This document shows positions 49,654 through 58,211 of a DNA stretch of 64,000 nucleotides, in pieces. The translations under genes and the position numbers were made by a program. The notes under the pieces are model-generated. The model did not search any database and was not told the DNA's origin. It saw only the letters and a program-made list of their open reading frames with translations. The DNA comes from Paraburkholderia phenoliruptrix. GTDB lineage: Bacteria; Pseudomonadota; Gammaproteobacteria; Burkholderiales; Burkholderiaceae. The stretch is from NCBI RefSeq assembly GCF_019511605.1, contig NZ_JAEUAV010000016.1, positions 62,001-126,000 on the forward strand. Reading direction: 5' to 3'. The number at the start of each line of letters is the position of its first letter. Position 1 is the first letter of the stretch.

Positions 49654-51129
49654 GTGAACGCCAAGAAGAAACTCATTGTTGCCGCCGTTTCCGCATTGCT
49701 GACCGTTGGCAGCGTGGCGCATGCCGGTGCCGTTGCGCCGTCGCCCGGCTGGAATGAAGCGATGCCGGGCGGTCCCGATGCGAGTGTCCGGATCACCGAG
49801 AGCTACGCCCGGATGGTTGCGCGTGACACATACTTCTGGGCGTGGCCGATGGTCAACATCTACAACCGCCGGCTCGCGTTCAAGCAGGCGCCCAAAGTCG
49901 GCTTGATGAACGGCACGCTTCCCTTCGCGCCGCTGAACCGGCTTGCCATGTTGCACGACTACATTCAGCCGGAGCAGCGCTGGGTTGCCTGTCCTAATCA
50001 GGACGTTGCTTACGGCGCGGGTATTGCAGCGTTGGACGAAACGCCCGTCGTCGTGCAGGTGCCTGACTTTGGAACGCGCTTCTGGGTTTATCAGATCGTG
50101 AATACGCGAACCGACAGCTTCGCGCAGTTAGGATCAATGTACGGCACGCGGCCGGGTTTCTATCTGCTGGTCGGCCCAGACTGGAACGGCAAGGTTCCGG
50201 CCGGCATCACGAGAGTATTCCGCTCCAGCACCAATACGGCCTTCGTCGTGCCGCGGGTGTTCATGGACGACACTGCGGAAGACCGCGTCGCCATTCAGCC
50301 TGCGCTTGCCGGCATCGACATCTACCCGTTGTCGGAATTCGACGGCAAGCTGAAGCGGAGTGACTGGAGCCAGCTACCGGCGCTCAAGTCGCCCACCGGA
50401 GACGACAGCTCCTGCGAGACGAAATGGGTCTTGCCCGAGAAATTCTTCGACGAATTGCCCCTCGTGTTGAAGGACTCGCCACCCTTGCCGGGCGAAGAAG
50501 CGCGCTACGCGCAGATCAATGCAGTACTGGCCGCAGCGAAAGACGATCCTGCGCTCAAGCGCGCGATGATTGACGAGGCCGTCAAAACGGAGCATGAACT
50601 CATCGACCCGCTCCTGCAGTTCCGCAACTGGGGCAGGCCAGCGGGCAATCACTGGAGCTCGACCGCGAACAACGCCTCGTTCGGCACGGACTATTTCACT
50701 CGCACGGCGGTGGCCAAGTCGAACATACTCGTCAATGCGCCGACCGAGACCAAGTACCTGTACCAGGACCTGGATGCCAACGGCCAGCGGCTCTCGGGCG
50801 CGAATCGCTATGTGGTCACGTTCCCAAAAGGGCAGACGCCGCCCGTCGACGGCTTCTGGTCGTTGACCCTGTACGACGACGCTCATTTCTTTGTGCCGAA
50901 CCGCCTCAAGCGTTACTCGCTAGGCACCAAGAACCGCAACCTGAAGTTCAATGCAGACGGTTCGTTGACCCTCTATGTGCAGGCCGATTCACCCGGTGCC
51001 GACCGCGAGACGAACTGGCTCCCGGCACCGGCCGGCGCACCGTTCTCGCTATATCTGCGAGCGTATTGGCCCAAGACCGGAATTGTCGACGGCTCGTGGG
51101 CTCCGCCACCCGTATTGCTTGCCCGGTAA
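49654..51129 (+). CDS. Secreted DUF1254/DUF1214 protein
   Basis: 491 residues. GTG 49654, with AGGGAG five bases upstream, begins a clear signal peptide (NAKKKLIVAAVSALLTVGSVAHA); the same frame upstream would bury it. The DUF1254 domain (YFWAWPMVNIYNRR, RVFRSSTNTAFVVPRVFMDD) is followed by DUF1214 (KYLYQDLDANGQRLSG, GFWSLTLYDDAHFFVPN, DRETNWLPAPAGAPFSLYLR). Proteins with both domains are widespread and periplasmic; their role is not established. No operon partner. Confidence 0.88.
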   Translation: MNAKKKLIVAAVSALLTVGSVAHAGAVAPSPGWNEAMPGGPDASVRITESYARMVARDTYFWAWPMVNIYNRRLAFKQAPKVGLMNGTLPFAPLNRLAMLHDYIQPEQRWVACPNQDVAYGAGIAALDETPVVVQVPDFGTRFWVYQIVNTRTDSFAQLGSMYGTRPGFYLLVGPDWNGKVPAGITRVFRSSTNTAFVVPRVFMDDTAEDRVAIQPALAGIDIYPLSEFDGKLKRSDWSQLPALKSPTGDDSSCETKWVLPEKFFDELPLVLKDSPPLPGEEARYAQINAVLAAAKDDPALKRAMIDEAVKTEHELIDPLLQFRNWGRPAGNHWSSTANNASFGTDYFTRTAVAKSNILVNAPTETKYLYQDLDANGQRLSGANRYVVTFPKGQTPPVDGFWSLTLYDDAHFFVPNRLKRYSLGTKNRNLKFNADGSLTLYVQADSPGADRETNWLPAPAGAPFSLYLRAYWPKTGIVDGSWAPPPVLLAR

Positions 51130-51259
51130 TCGCACTCGGTCGAGCGCCGTCGTAGGTCTGCGGTGTCGCCACGTTCACAGGCTTGCGTCGGCCCTCCATT
51201 GGCGTTGCAAAAAGTAGGGTGGCCTTCAGCGCGCTCCGCTAGCTCGCCCCGCGAACCGC

Positions 51260-54200
51260 TCACTCCGAAATTAGCTTCAACCCGGCAGGTAGCGACTCGC
51301 CGAACACGCGCCCCTCGTCTGCATCGTCGAGCTCGATAACTTCGCCGACCATCGCAATCCACGCGCGCGGCGCGTTGCTCGCTTCGAGCCTGCGTATCAC
51401 AGCTTCGCGCGTCGCGTCCGGCAAGTCGCGCGAACGGTCGCCTGTCATGCGTGCAATCTGCACGGCGGCAAACGCGGCCGGGTCGACCTTCTTCCAGTCG
51501 AGCGCAAGAATCGCGTCGAGCCACCTGCTCGCGATCTCGGGCGGCACGACGTTATGCGCGCTGCCATAAAACGGCTGGCGCGCGCCGATCCGGCCGACAG
51601 CCCACCAGCTTTGGTGATTCTCGGCAGGCTTTTGCAAACGCGCGAGTACGGACTCGCCGAGCTCCACCTTGCGCTCCACCGGAATACGTTCGAGCGACGC
51701 GCTCAGGCGAACCATATCGGCAATACCGGTTTTCGACACGTCGAACGGCAGCTTGTGACGCGACTGCGCCGCTGTTTGCAGATACGTCATCGCGTCGAGC
51801 ACGCGTAGCTGCGCAGTCTCGTCGAGGCCGCCCGCGGCGCGACGCCACAGCGTCCACCATTCCGACCAGACCTGGCTTTCCTGGACGTACTGAATACCGT
51901 CGTCGAACAGCGCCCATAGCTGCTCGACGCGCCATTCGTCGAGCGGATAGCCAAAGCCCGGGCGCACGCAGTAGCCGGCCAGATTCAGCCAGAGCCGCTC
52001 GTGATCTGCCGAGCGGCGGCGCCGCTTTGCGCGTTCCCACAGCGCGCCGAACAGTTCGCGAAGCAGCGCGCTGTTCCACGTCTCGCGCGGCCCGAGCAGA
52101 TGTTCGAGCTGCGAGCGCAGGCGCCTGATTTCTTTCTTATCGACGTTTTGCGAGCGCGCACCGAACGAGCGGTCGATCTGTTCTATGGCTTCGTCGAGCC
52201 GCGGGTGCCGCGCGCCGGCCGCATCGTCCGCGACATTCACCTGCGCGTGCTCGCGCCGCAATTGAAATTCGAGCAGCCAACGCTCGGCGGGATTGTCGCG
52301 GTCGATGCAGTGCACTTCGAGTGTGCCGACTTCAGTGAGCGAGGTGGCGATGCGCACGGCTCGCTCACGAGCGGAGCCTGCGCCGCGCGGCGCGACGATG
52401 GCAGCGATAGGCGGCAGGCGCACGAAGTCGTCGCCCGCGAGATCCGCGAGCTCGCCGGGCGCATACACCGTATCGGAACTCGACGACACGAGGTGAAAGC
52501 GCACCGGATGCCCGAGCCGCAGTGCAAACGTGCGTTCCGCGATCAGGATTTCGTGACCTTCCTCGGTGCCGCGCGGCAACAGGCAGATGCCGCGCGGCGC
52601 AAGGGGCCGAGCGGATGCCTCGCGCGGTTCCTGAGCGTCGTGGCGGCCCCGCGCCGGTTCGTCGAGTACGAGAAAGTAGCTGCGCGGCGAACCCCCGCCG
52701 ATTCGCGGTGCGCCGCCCGCGCGCGCGAGGCTGTAGGCGACCGCCCCGCGCGCGACGGCGACGTCGGGATTGTCGTTATGCAGCACGTTGAGCGGCTCGC
52801 CGCGCCACGCGCCCAAGGTGTCGGCGAGTCGCTGTTGCAGCGGCTGCGCGCGGAACACGCCGCCGTTCAGCAGCAGGGTGTCGGGCACGGGAAGGGGCGG
52901 CGGCGCATCGCTCGCGGCGCCAGCGCTCGCGGCCGCGCTGGAAGATGTGGAAGAGGCCGCCGCCCCCGCATCGTGGCCATGCCCGGCAGCGCGCGCGCTG
53001 ACATCACCATCGTGTGCAGCCAACGCCTTGCGCGACTGCGCGTCAAACCGGCTCAGAAAAGCCGCGATATGCCGCGTGACGGCGGCGTCTGTCGCATACG
53101 GCAGGCCGAACTCGACGAGCGCGCCGCGCGGCCTGCCAGGCCGCTCGTGCGACGCCACCGCCGGAAAGAAGCCGTCGACGATCACGCGCTCCACTTCCTC
53201 GCGCGTGATCCGGGCGCTGCGCGCGCCGCCGACCAGCTTCGAGCCGGCGCCAAGCAGCGTGATCGACGCCGACTCGGGCGCGTCGGCTCCGAGCAACTGT
53301 TCCTTCGCCGCGCGGCAGCGCTCGACCAGTTGCGACAGGCTGGCCGCCGACAAACGGGCGCGCGCGCCACCCGCGAGCCGCGCTTCGACCAGATGCGCGA
53401 GCGCGAGGTCCATGTTGTCGCCGCCGAGCATCAAATGGTTGCCCACGCCGATACGCGTGAGCTGCGGCTCGCCATCGGCCGTGGTCACTTCGATGAGCGT
53501 GAGGTCCGTGGTGCCGCCGCCCACGTCGCAAATCAGCACGAGGCGCGTGTGAGCGAGTTCGTCGGCAAGCCGTTCGCGATGATGAAACAGCCAGTCGTAA
53601 AAGGCCGCCTGCGGTTCTTCGAGCAGGCGCAACGCGGGCAGCCCGGCCATGCGCGCCGCCTCGACGGTGAGAGCGCGCGCGCCTTCGTCGAACGAGGCGG
53701 GCACCGTGAGCACAACGTCCTGATGTTCGAGCGGCGCCTCGGCAAAGCGCTGATTCCATGCCGCACGCACATGCGCGAGGTAGCTCGCACTGGCTTCGAC
53801 TGGCGAGACCTTGTGGACGTCGTCGGCGGCGCCCCAAGGCAGGATCGGCGCGACGCGGTCGACTAACGCGTGCGAGAGCCAGCTTTTCGCGCTGGTCACG
53901 AGGCGGCCGGGCACTTGCGCGCCGAGCACGCGAGCAAGTCTTCCGATAACGCCAGGCGCGGCCTCGGCAGTGCCTTCGGCCGGCGCAACGGCGGTGCCCG
54001 CGCCTCGCCCCGAACCGCTTGCGCGGCCAGCCTGCGCGTACGCTGCGGCGGCACCTTGCGCGACGCTCCACGGCAACTGCAGATCCGCTGGATCGAGCTC
54101 GCCCGGCGCCGGGTGATATCGCACCGAGGGCAGCAGCGGTCGCGCCGCAACTTCGCCGGGACTGACAAGCTGATCGATGTCGAAGACGCGAATTTCTCGC

Positions 54201-54280
54201 GCCCCGGCCTCGGCATACGCGAGCACCGTGTTGCTGGTGCCGAGGTCGATGCCGACGCTGTACCGCTTCATGTCAGTCAT
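51260..54280 (-). CDS. Large Hsp70-family protein with C-terminal helical extension (DUF3731-like)
   Basis: 1006 residues. The Hsp70 ATPase is intact: VGIDLGTSNTVLAYAE at the start, CDVGGGTTDLTLIEV and GGDNMDLALAHLVEARL; a Ser/Ala/Gly insertion lies near residues 410-450. A substrate-binding-like beta part follows (about 550-640), then some 350 residues of helices (ERLWLNLAGYCVRPGFGYPL, QSWWAVGRIGARQPFYGSAH) that no ordinary DnaK has. The start overlaps the stop of the shorter Hsp70 (ATGA). With DUF2760 this forms a conserved three-gene set lacking DnaJ and GrpE. Function unknown. Confidence 0.88.
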   Translation of the reverse strand: MTDMKRYSVGIDLGTSNTVLAYAEAGAREIRVFDIDQLVSPGEVAARPLLPSVRYHPAPGELDPADLQLPWSVAQGAAAAYAQAGRASGSGRGAGTAVAPAEGTAEAAPGVIGRLARVLGAQVPGRLVTSAKSWLSHALVDRVAPILPWGAADDVHKVSPVEASASYLAHVRAAWNQRFAEAPLEHQDVVLTVPASFDEGARALTVEAARMAGLPALRLLEEPQAAFYDWLFHHRERLADELAHTRLVLICDVGGGTTDLTLIEVTTADGEPQLTRIGVGNHLMLGGDNMDLALAHLVEARLAGGARARLSAASLSQLVERCRAAKEQLLGADAPESASITLLGAGSKLVGGARSARITREEVERVIVDGFFPAVASHERPGRPRGALVEFGLPYATDAAVTRHIAAFLSRFDAQSRKALAAHDGDVSARAAGHGHDAGAAASSTSSSAAASAGAASDAPPPLPVPDTLLLNGGVFRAQPLQQRLADTLGAWRGEPLNVLHNDNPDVAVARGAVAYSLARAGGAPRIGGGSPRSYFLVLDEPARGRHDAQEPREASARPLAPRGICLLPRGTEEGHEILIAERTFALRLGHPVRFHLVSSSSDTVYAPGELADLAGDDFVRLPPIAAIVAPRGAGSARERAVRIATSLTEVGTLEVHCIDRDNPAERWLLEFQLRREHAQVNVADDAAGARHPRLDEAIEQIDRSFGARSQNVDKKEIRRLRSQLEHLLGPRETWNSALLRELFGALWERAKRRRRSADHERLWLNLAGYCVRPGFGYPLDEWRVEQLWALFDDGIQYVQESQVWSEWWTLWRRAAGGLDETAQLRVLDAMTYLQTAAQSRHKLPFDVSKTGIADMVRLSASLERIPVERKVELGESVLARLQKPAENHQSWWAVGRIGARQPFYGSAHNVVPPEIASRWLDAILALDWKKVDPAAFAAVQIARMTGDRSRDLPDATREAVIRRLEASNAPRAWIAMVGEVIELDDADEGRVFGESLPAGLKLISE

Positions 54281-56136
54281 GCATTGACGCTGCCGCGCAC
54301 GTCGAATTCGACTTTCCAGCGCTCGTCCGTGCCGCGGGGCACGGCTTCGAGTTCGAGCGTGCCCGCTTCGGTCACGCGCGCGTGCAGCTTCACGGGGACG
54401 ACTTCGCCGGCCGTGCGGCCCGACGCAGGCAAGGTCGCCTGAATTTCTTCGAGCTCCTGAAGTTCGTCAGGACCCCAAAAGTCGAGCAGCGTGCCCACCT
54501 GATCCTGACGCCGCACCGACGAGCCGAAAAAGCGGAAGTGCACCGGCTCGCCGACCACCAGCCCGAACTCCTGCGCAGGCAGTTCGGCTTCGGTGCCTTC
54601 TTCCATGCCGAACGGTGCGACGCACAGCGCCTGAATGGGCGGCTCCATGCCGGGCACGGCCGGCATCGCCGATTCGATCGCGATGTAGTAGGCCCGCGCG
54701 GTGCCGCCGCGAATGCGCACGCCCTGGCCGCGCCGCACGTAGCCGTAATAGGCCGCGCCGCGCGCGACGGCCAGGTCGAGATCGGCGCCTTCGAGCAGAC
54801 GCGCCGGCGCCGCGCCTTCCGCAGCAAGCCAGCCGTTGAGCGTGCCCATGATGCGCTCGACGAGCAGCGCCGACTTGAATACGCCGCCGTTGAACAGCAC
54901 GGCCGTGGGATGCAGGAAGCTCGCCTCGTGCGCCGACGCCTCGGCTGCGACCGGACGCAGTCCTTCGAGGTCGGCGAGCGCGCCTACCTGCTTGCCGAGA
55001 AACGCCGCAAGATGCCGCGTGATGCCCGCGTCCTGCGCATACGGCAAGCCGAGTTGCGTGAGGCCGGCGCGCGTGCGGCTCACCGGACGCGCGGCGCTTT
55101 CCACCTGCGGGAAAAAGCCCTCGAGAATCGTCTGCGTCAATTCGGCGCGCGTGAGTTCGGTGCGGATCGAGCCGCCGATCAGCTTCGAGCCGCGGCTCGG
55201 CACGACGAGCGGCACCGTGTCGGTAGCCGGGTCGCTCAGCAGCGTTTCTTTCGCCGAGCGGCAAGCATAGGTGAGCGCGCGCAACTGCCACGCGTCGGCC
55301 TGGGTGCCTTGCGCGGCCAGCTTGCGCGCGACCACGTGCGCAAGCGCGAGGTCCATGTTGTCGCCGCCGAGCAGAATATGTTCGCCGACCGCCACCCGAT
55401 GCAGTTCGAGATTGCCCTCGCGCTCCACTACCGCGATCAGCGAGAGGTCGGTCGTGCCGCCGCCCACGTCCACCACGAGGATGATGTCGCCGACCTTCAC
55501 CTGCTTGCGCCATTGACCGCCGCTTTTCTGGACCCAGCTATAGAGCGCGGCTTGCGGTTCTTCGAGCAGCGTCATGCGGCCGTAGCCGGCGGCCTCGGCG
55601 GCTTCGGCAGTCAACTCGCGCGCGGCCGGGTCGAACGACGCGGGAATCGTCACCGTAACGTCCTGGTCGCGAAACGGCGCATCCGGATGCGCGTGGTCCC
55701 ACGCCTCGCGCAGGTGCGTGAGATAACGCACGGAGCTTTCGAGCGGCGAGACGCGCGCGACTTCAGGCGGCGCATCGTTCGGCAGAATCGCCGCGCGCCG
55801 GTCGACGCCTGGATGGCACAGCCAGCTCTTCGCGCTGGAAACGAGCCGGATCGGCGTCGCCGCGCCGCGGCTGCGGGCGAACTCGCCGACTGCGAAGTCG
55901 CGCTGGCCGGTCCACGGCAAATGCAGGTCGCCAGAGCTGAGTTCGTCCGGGTGCGGTAGATACAGGAACGAGGGCAGCAGATCGAGATCGGCGATCGCGC
56001 CGGGGCCGCTCAACTGCGCGATGGGCAGCACGGCGAGCGTGGTCTTTTCGCCTTCGCTTGCGGTGGTGTCGACATAGGACAGCGCACAGTGCGTCGTGCC
56101 CAGGTCGATGCCGATGGAATAACGCGCGCCGCTCAT
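54277..56136 (-). CDS. Hsp70-family chaperone, 619 residues
   Basis: The ATPase domain (about 1-430) has SIGIDLGTTHCALSYVD, VDVGGGTTDLSLIAV and LGGDNMDLALAHVVARKL. The C-terminal 170 residues are a beta-rich substrate-binding-like part (VRRGQGVRIRGGTARAYYIA to WKVEFDVRG), with no helical lid. It is a shorter paralogue of the next gene. The start ATG 56136 has GAGGTGGAG upstream and overlaps the DUF2760 stop by four bases, so all three products should be made together. Confidence 0.9.
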   Translation of the reverse strand: MSGARYSIGIDLGTTHCALSYVDTTASEGEKTTLAVLPIAQLSGPGAIADLDLLPSFLYLPHPDELSSGDLHLPWTGQRDFAVGEFARSRGAATPIRLVSSAKSWLCHPGVDRRAAILPNDAPPEVARVSPLESSVRYLTHLREAWDHAHPDAPFRDQDVTVTIPASFDPAARELTAEAAEAAGYGRMTLLEEPQAALYSWVQKSGGQWRKQVKVGDIILVVDVGGGTTDLSLIAVVEREGNLELHRVAVGEHILLGGDNMDLALAHVVARKLAAQGTQADAWQLRALTYACRSAKETLLSDPATDTVPLVVPSRGSKLIGGSIRTELTRAELTQTILEGFFPQVESAARPVSRTRAGLTQLGLPYAQDAGITRHLAAFLGKQVGALADLEGLRPVAAEASAHEASFLHPTAVLFNGGVFKSALLVERIMGTLNGWLAAEGAAPARLLEGADLDLAVARGAAYYGYVRRGQGVRIRGGTARAYYIAIESAMPAVPGMEPPIQALCVAPFGMEEGTEAELPAQEFGLVVGEPVHFRFFGSSVRRQDQVGTLLDFWGPDELQELEEIQATLPASGRTAGEVVPVKLHARVTEAGTLELEAVPRGTDERWKVEFDVRGSVNA

Positions 56137-56720
56137 AGCTCCACCTCGGCCGGCGCAATCACCTTCGCGTTGTGGGTTTCGGCGAGCCTCGGCAGCCGCA
56201 CTTCGTCGACACGCCAGCCGCGGTGGCTGATGTTGCCGACAAACGGCGCCTTGCCGACGACGTTGCCCGTCAGGCGGATCGCGCTCGCGTCGAAGCCTTC
56301 CTGCAGCGTTACGCGGCTGCCTTCGGCTTCGTCGCGCACCGGACGGATCGTGAAGTGCTCGCGCAGCGTCGCGCGGCAGCCTTCGTGCACGAGGCGCGCG
56401 GCCGCGCCGATGTCGGCGTCGCTGAAATGCCTGATGTCTTCCTCGACGAAGTCGATGAAGCGTGCGTCGCGTTGCAACAGACCCAGCAGTTGTAATGCGG
56501 CGTCCGGGCTCGCTTCTTTGAGTGCCGGCGCGGGTGCGGCCGTCGGGGCGGGAGCGGGGGCCGGCGAGGGCGCCGGTGCTTGCGTTGCGGTCGGGGCAGG
56601 CGCGCTGCCGTCGCGCACACGCAGTACCGCGGCGGCAAAGTCGCCGTCGCCGAGAATGCGGAAAAATGCGCCGACAGCCAGCGAGATTCTGCCGAGGAAG
56701 GATGGGTTCGAATCGTTCAT
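56133..56720 (-). CDS. DUF2760 protein
   Basis: 195 residues. A hydrophobic N-terminal helix (SFLGRISLAVGAFFRILG) is followed by a Pro/Ala linker (about 38-70) and a globular C-terminal domain (QLLGLLQRDARFIDFVEEDI, NISHRGWRVDEVRLP). ATG 56720 has AGGAG five bases upstream; TTG 56723 is too close to it. First gene of the DUF2760-Hsp70-Hsp70 operon. It may place the two Hsp70 proteins at the membrane. Confidence 0.87.
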   Translation of the reverse strand: MNDSNPSFLGRISLAVGAFFRILGDGDFAAAVLRVRDGSAPAPTATQAPAPSPAPAPAPTAAPAPALKEASPDAALQLLGLLQRDARFIDFVEEDIRHFSDADIGAAARLVHEGCRATLREHFTIRPVRDEAEGSRVTLQEGFDASAIRLTGNVVGKAPFVGNISHRGWRVDEVRLPRLAETHNAKVIAPAEVEL

Positions 56721-57085
56721 CAATGCTCCTGAAATGCTCTGTTAGAGGACGAGCTGTCCTGTGTCCGGGAGCGCGCGCGAGGTCGACGGTCACGGCGCCT
56801 GCGCGTCGCAATACAGCAATATGCACGAGGCCGGAACCCGTGCCGCCGTCAGCGACGGTTCAGTGCGCCGCCACGAGCGGCGCGGTGCGCGCGCAAACCC
56901 GTATTTTGCCTTGTGACGCGCCCGCTGAGGGCAAACCCGCACATTCTCGGGCGCGAACGCAGGGAGATTGGCCGCAGGCAAGGGCTTGCCGGACGCCGCT
57001 GCGTGTTTTGTGAAGTTTGCATCGAGATTTCACATCGCCAACACACGCCCCAAGCCGTCAATGCGCCCGCAACGCGCGAAATGTG

Positions 57086-57116
57086 AGGATTTACCCGTAG
57101 ATGATGTGATAATCCT
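57086..57116. promoter_or_regulatory. Inverted repeat upstream of deoC
   Basis: AGGATT (57086-57091) and AATCCT (57111-57116) are perfect inverse copies 19 bp apart in an AT-richer patch about 75 bp before deoC. GATAAT (57108-57113) could be a -10 box within the right arm. The 469-bp gap 56721-57189 also contains the start region of the divergent Hsp70 operon; nothing else is seen. Confidence 0.45.
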
Positions 57117-57189
57117 ATCAAACCGGAGTAGCATACGACTCACTTGTTCGCCGGCCGTTGTCGTGCCATGTGCTCATTCCGGACGTCTC

Positions 57190-58197
57190 ATGCCTGATTC
57201 TTTTCCGTCGTCATCGGTCGTCGCGCTGCGCGGCGGGCCGCTCGTTCATCCGGTGCGCAACCCCGGCATGCCGTTCGACGCCGCGTGGCTCGACGGCTTG
57301 CGCGTCAATCAGTCGGCTGTCGAGCGGCGCTCCGCCACGCTGACCACGCGCCGCACCGTCAAGAAAGACGCGCAGGCCGCGTGGCTGCTGAAAGCCGTCA
57401 CCTGCATCGATCTCACCACGCTGAGCGGCGACGATACCGAGGGCCGCGTGCGGCGTCTGTGCGCCAAGGCGCGCCAGCCGGTGCGTGCGGACCTTCTGGA
57501 CGCGCTCGGCATGGGTGCAGAGCGCATTGCCACGGGCGCGGTGTGTGTGTACCACCGCTTCGTCGCCGCCGCCGTGGATGCGCTCGACGGCAGCGGCATA
57601 CCCGTGGCGGCAGTGTCCACGGGTTTTCCGGCCGGCCTGATTCCGCATCCGCTCAAGCTCAAGGAAATCGAGGCCTCAGTCGCGGACGGCGCGGCCGAAA
57701 TCGACATCGTCGTCACGCGCGAACATGTGCTGACCGGCAACTGGCGGGCGCTCTACGACGAAGTGCGCGAGTTCCGCGCGGCCTGCGGGCCCGCTCATCT
57801 GAAGGCGATTCTCGCGACCGGCGATATCCGCACGCTGTCGAACGTGGCGCGCGCGTCGATGGTCTGCATGATGGCCGGCGCCGACTTCATCAAGACGTCG
57901 ACGGGCAAGGAGGGGGTGAACGCAACGCTCGACGTTTCGCTCGTGATGGTCCGCATGATCCGCGAATATCACGAGCGCACCGGCATCGCGATCGGTTTCA
58001 AGCCCGCGGGCGGCGTGTCGAGCGCCAAGTCGGTGCTCGCGTATCAGATCCTGATGAAGGAAGAGCTAGGCCGCGCGTGGCTCGAACCGGCGCTTCTGCG
58101 CATTGGCGCATCGAGCCTGCTCGCCGATATCGAGCGGCAACTCGAACACCACGTGAGCGGCCGTTATTCCGCTTTCAACCGTCACCCCGTAGCCTGA
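57190..58197 (+). CDS. deoC: Deoxyribose-phosphate aldolase
   Basis: 335 residues, the long form of DeoC. The Schiff-base lysine is in GADFIKTSTGKEG (about residue 235), and GFKPAGGVSSAKSVLAY holds the proton-relay lysine; TCIDLTTLSGDD opens the barrel. It splits 2-deoxyribose 5-phosphate into glyceraldehyde 3-phosphate and acetaldehyde. ATG 57190 is preferred to in-frame codons upstream. The aldehyde dehydrogenase, sugar kinase and ABC transporter that follow suggest use of deoxyribose or deoxynucleosides. Confidence 0.94.
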   Translation: MPDSFPSSSVVALRGGPLVHPVRNPGMPFDAAWLDGLRVNQSAVERRSATLTTRRTVKKDAQAAWLLKAVTCIDLTTLSGDDTEGRVRRLCAKARQPVRADLLDALGMGAERIATGAVCVYHRFVAAAVDALDGSGIPVAAVSTGFPAGLIPHPLKLKEIEASVADGAAEIDIVVTREHVLTGNWRALYDEVREFRAACGPAHLKAILATGDIRTLSNVARASMVCMMAGADFIKTSTGKEGVNATLDVSLVMVRMIREYHERTGIAIGFKPAGGVSSAKSVLAYQILMKEELGRAWLEPALLRIGASSLLADIERQLEHHVSGRYSAFNRHPVA

Positions 58198-58211
58198 AAA
58201 CAGACCAACCC

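Noticed and set aside
52001..53866. 621-codon open frame opposite the large Hsp70 gene
   Set aside because: Reading is Arg/Ala-rich and domain-free; the minus-strand Hsp70 frame is unambiguous. The same applies to 54382-55959.
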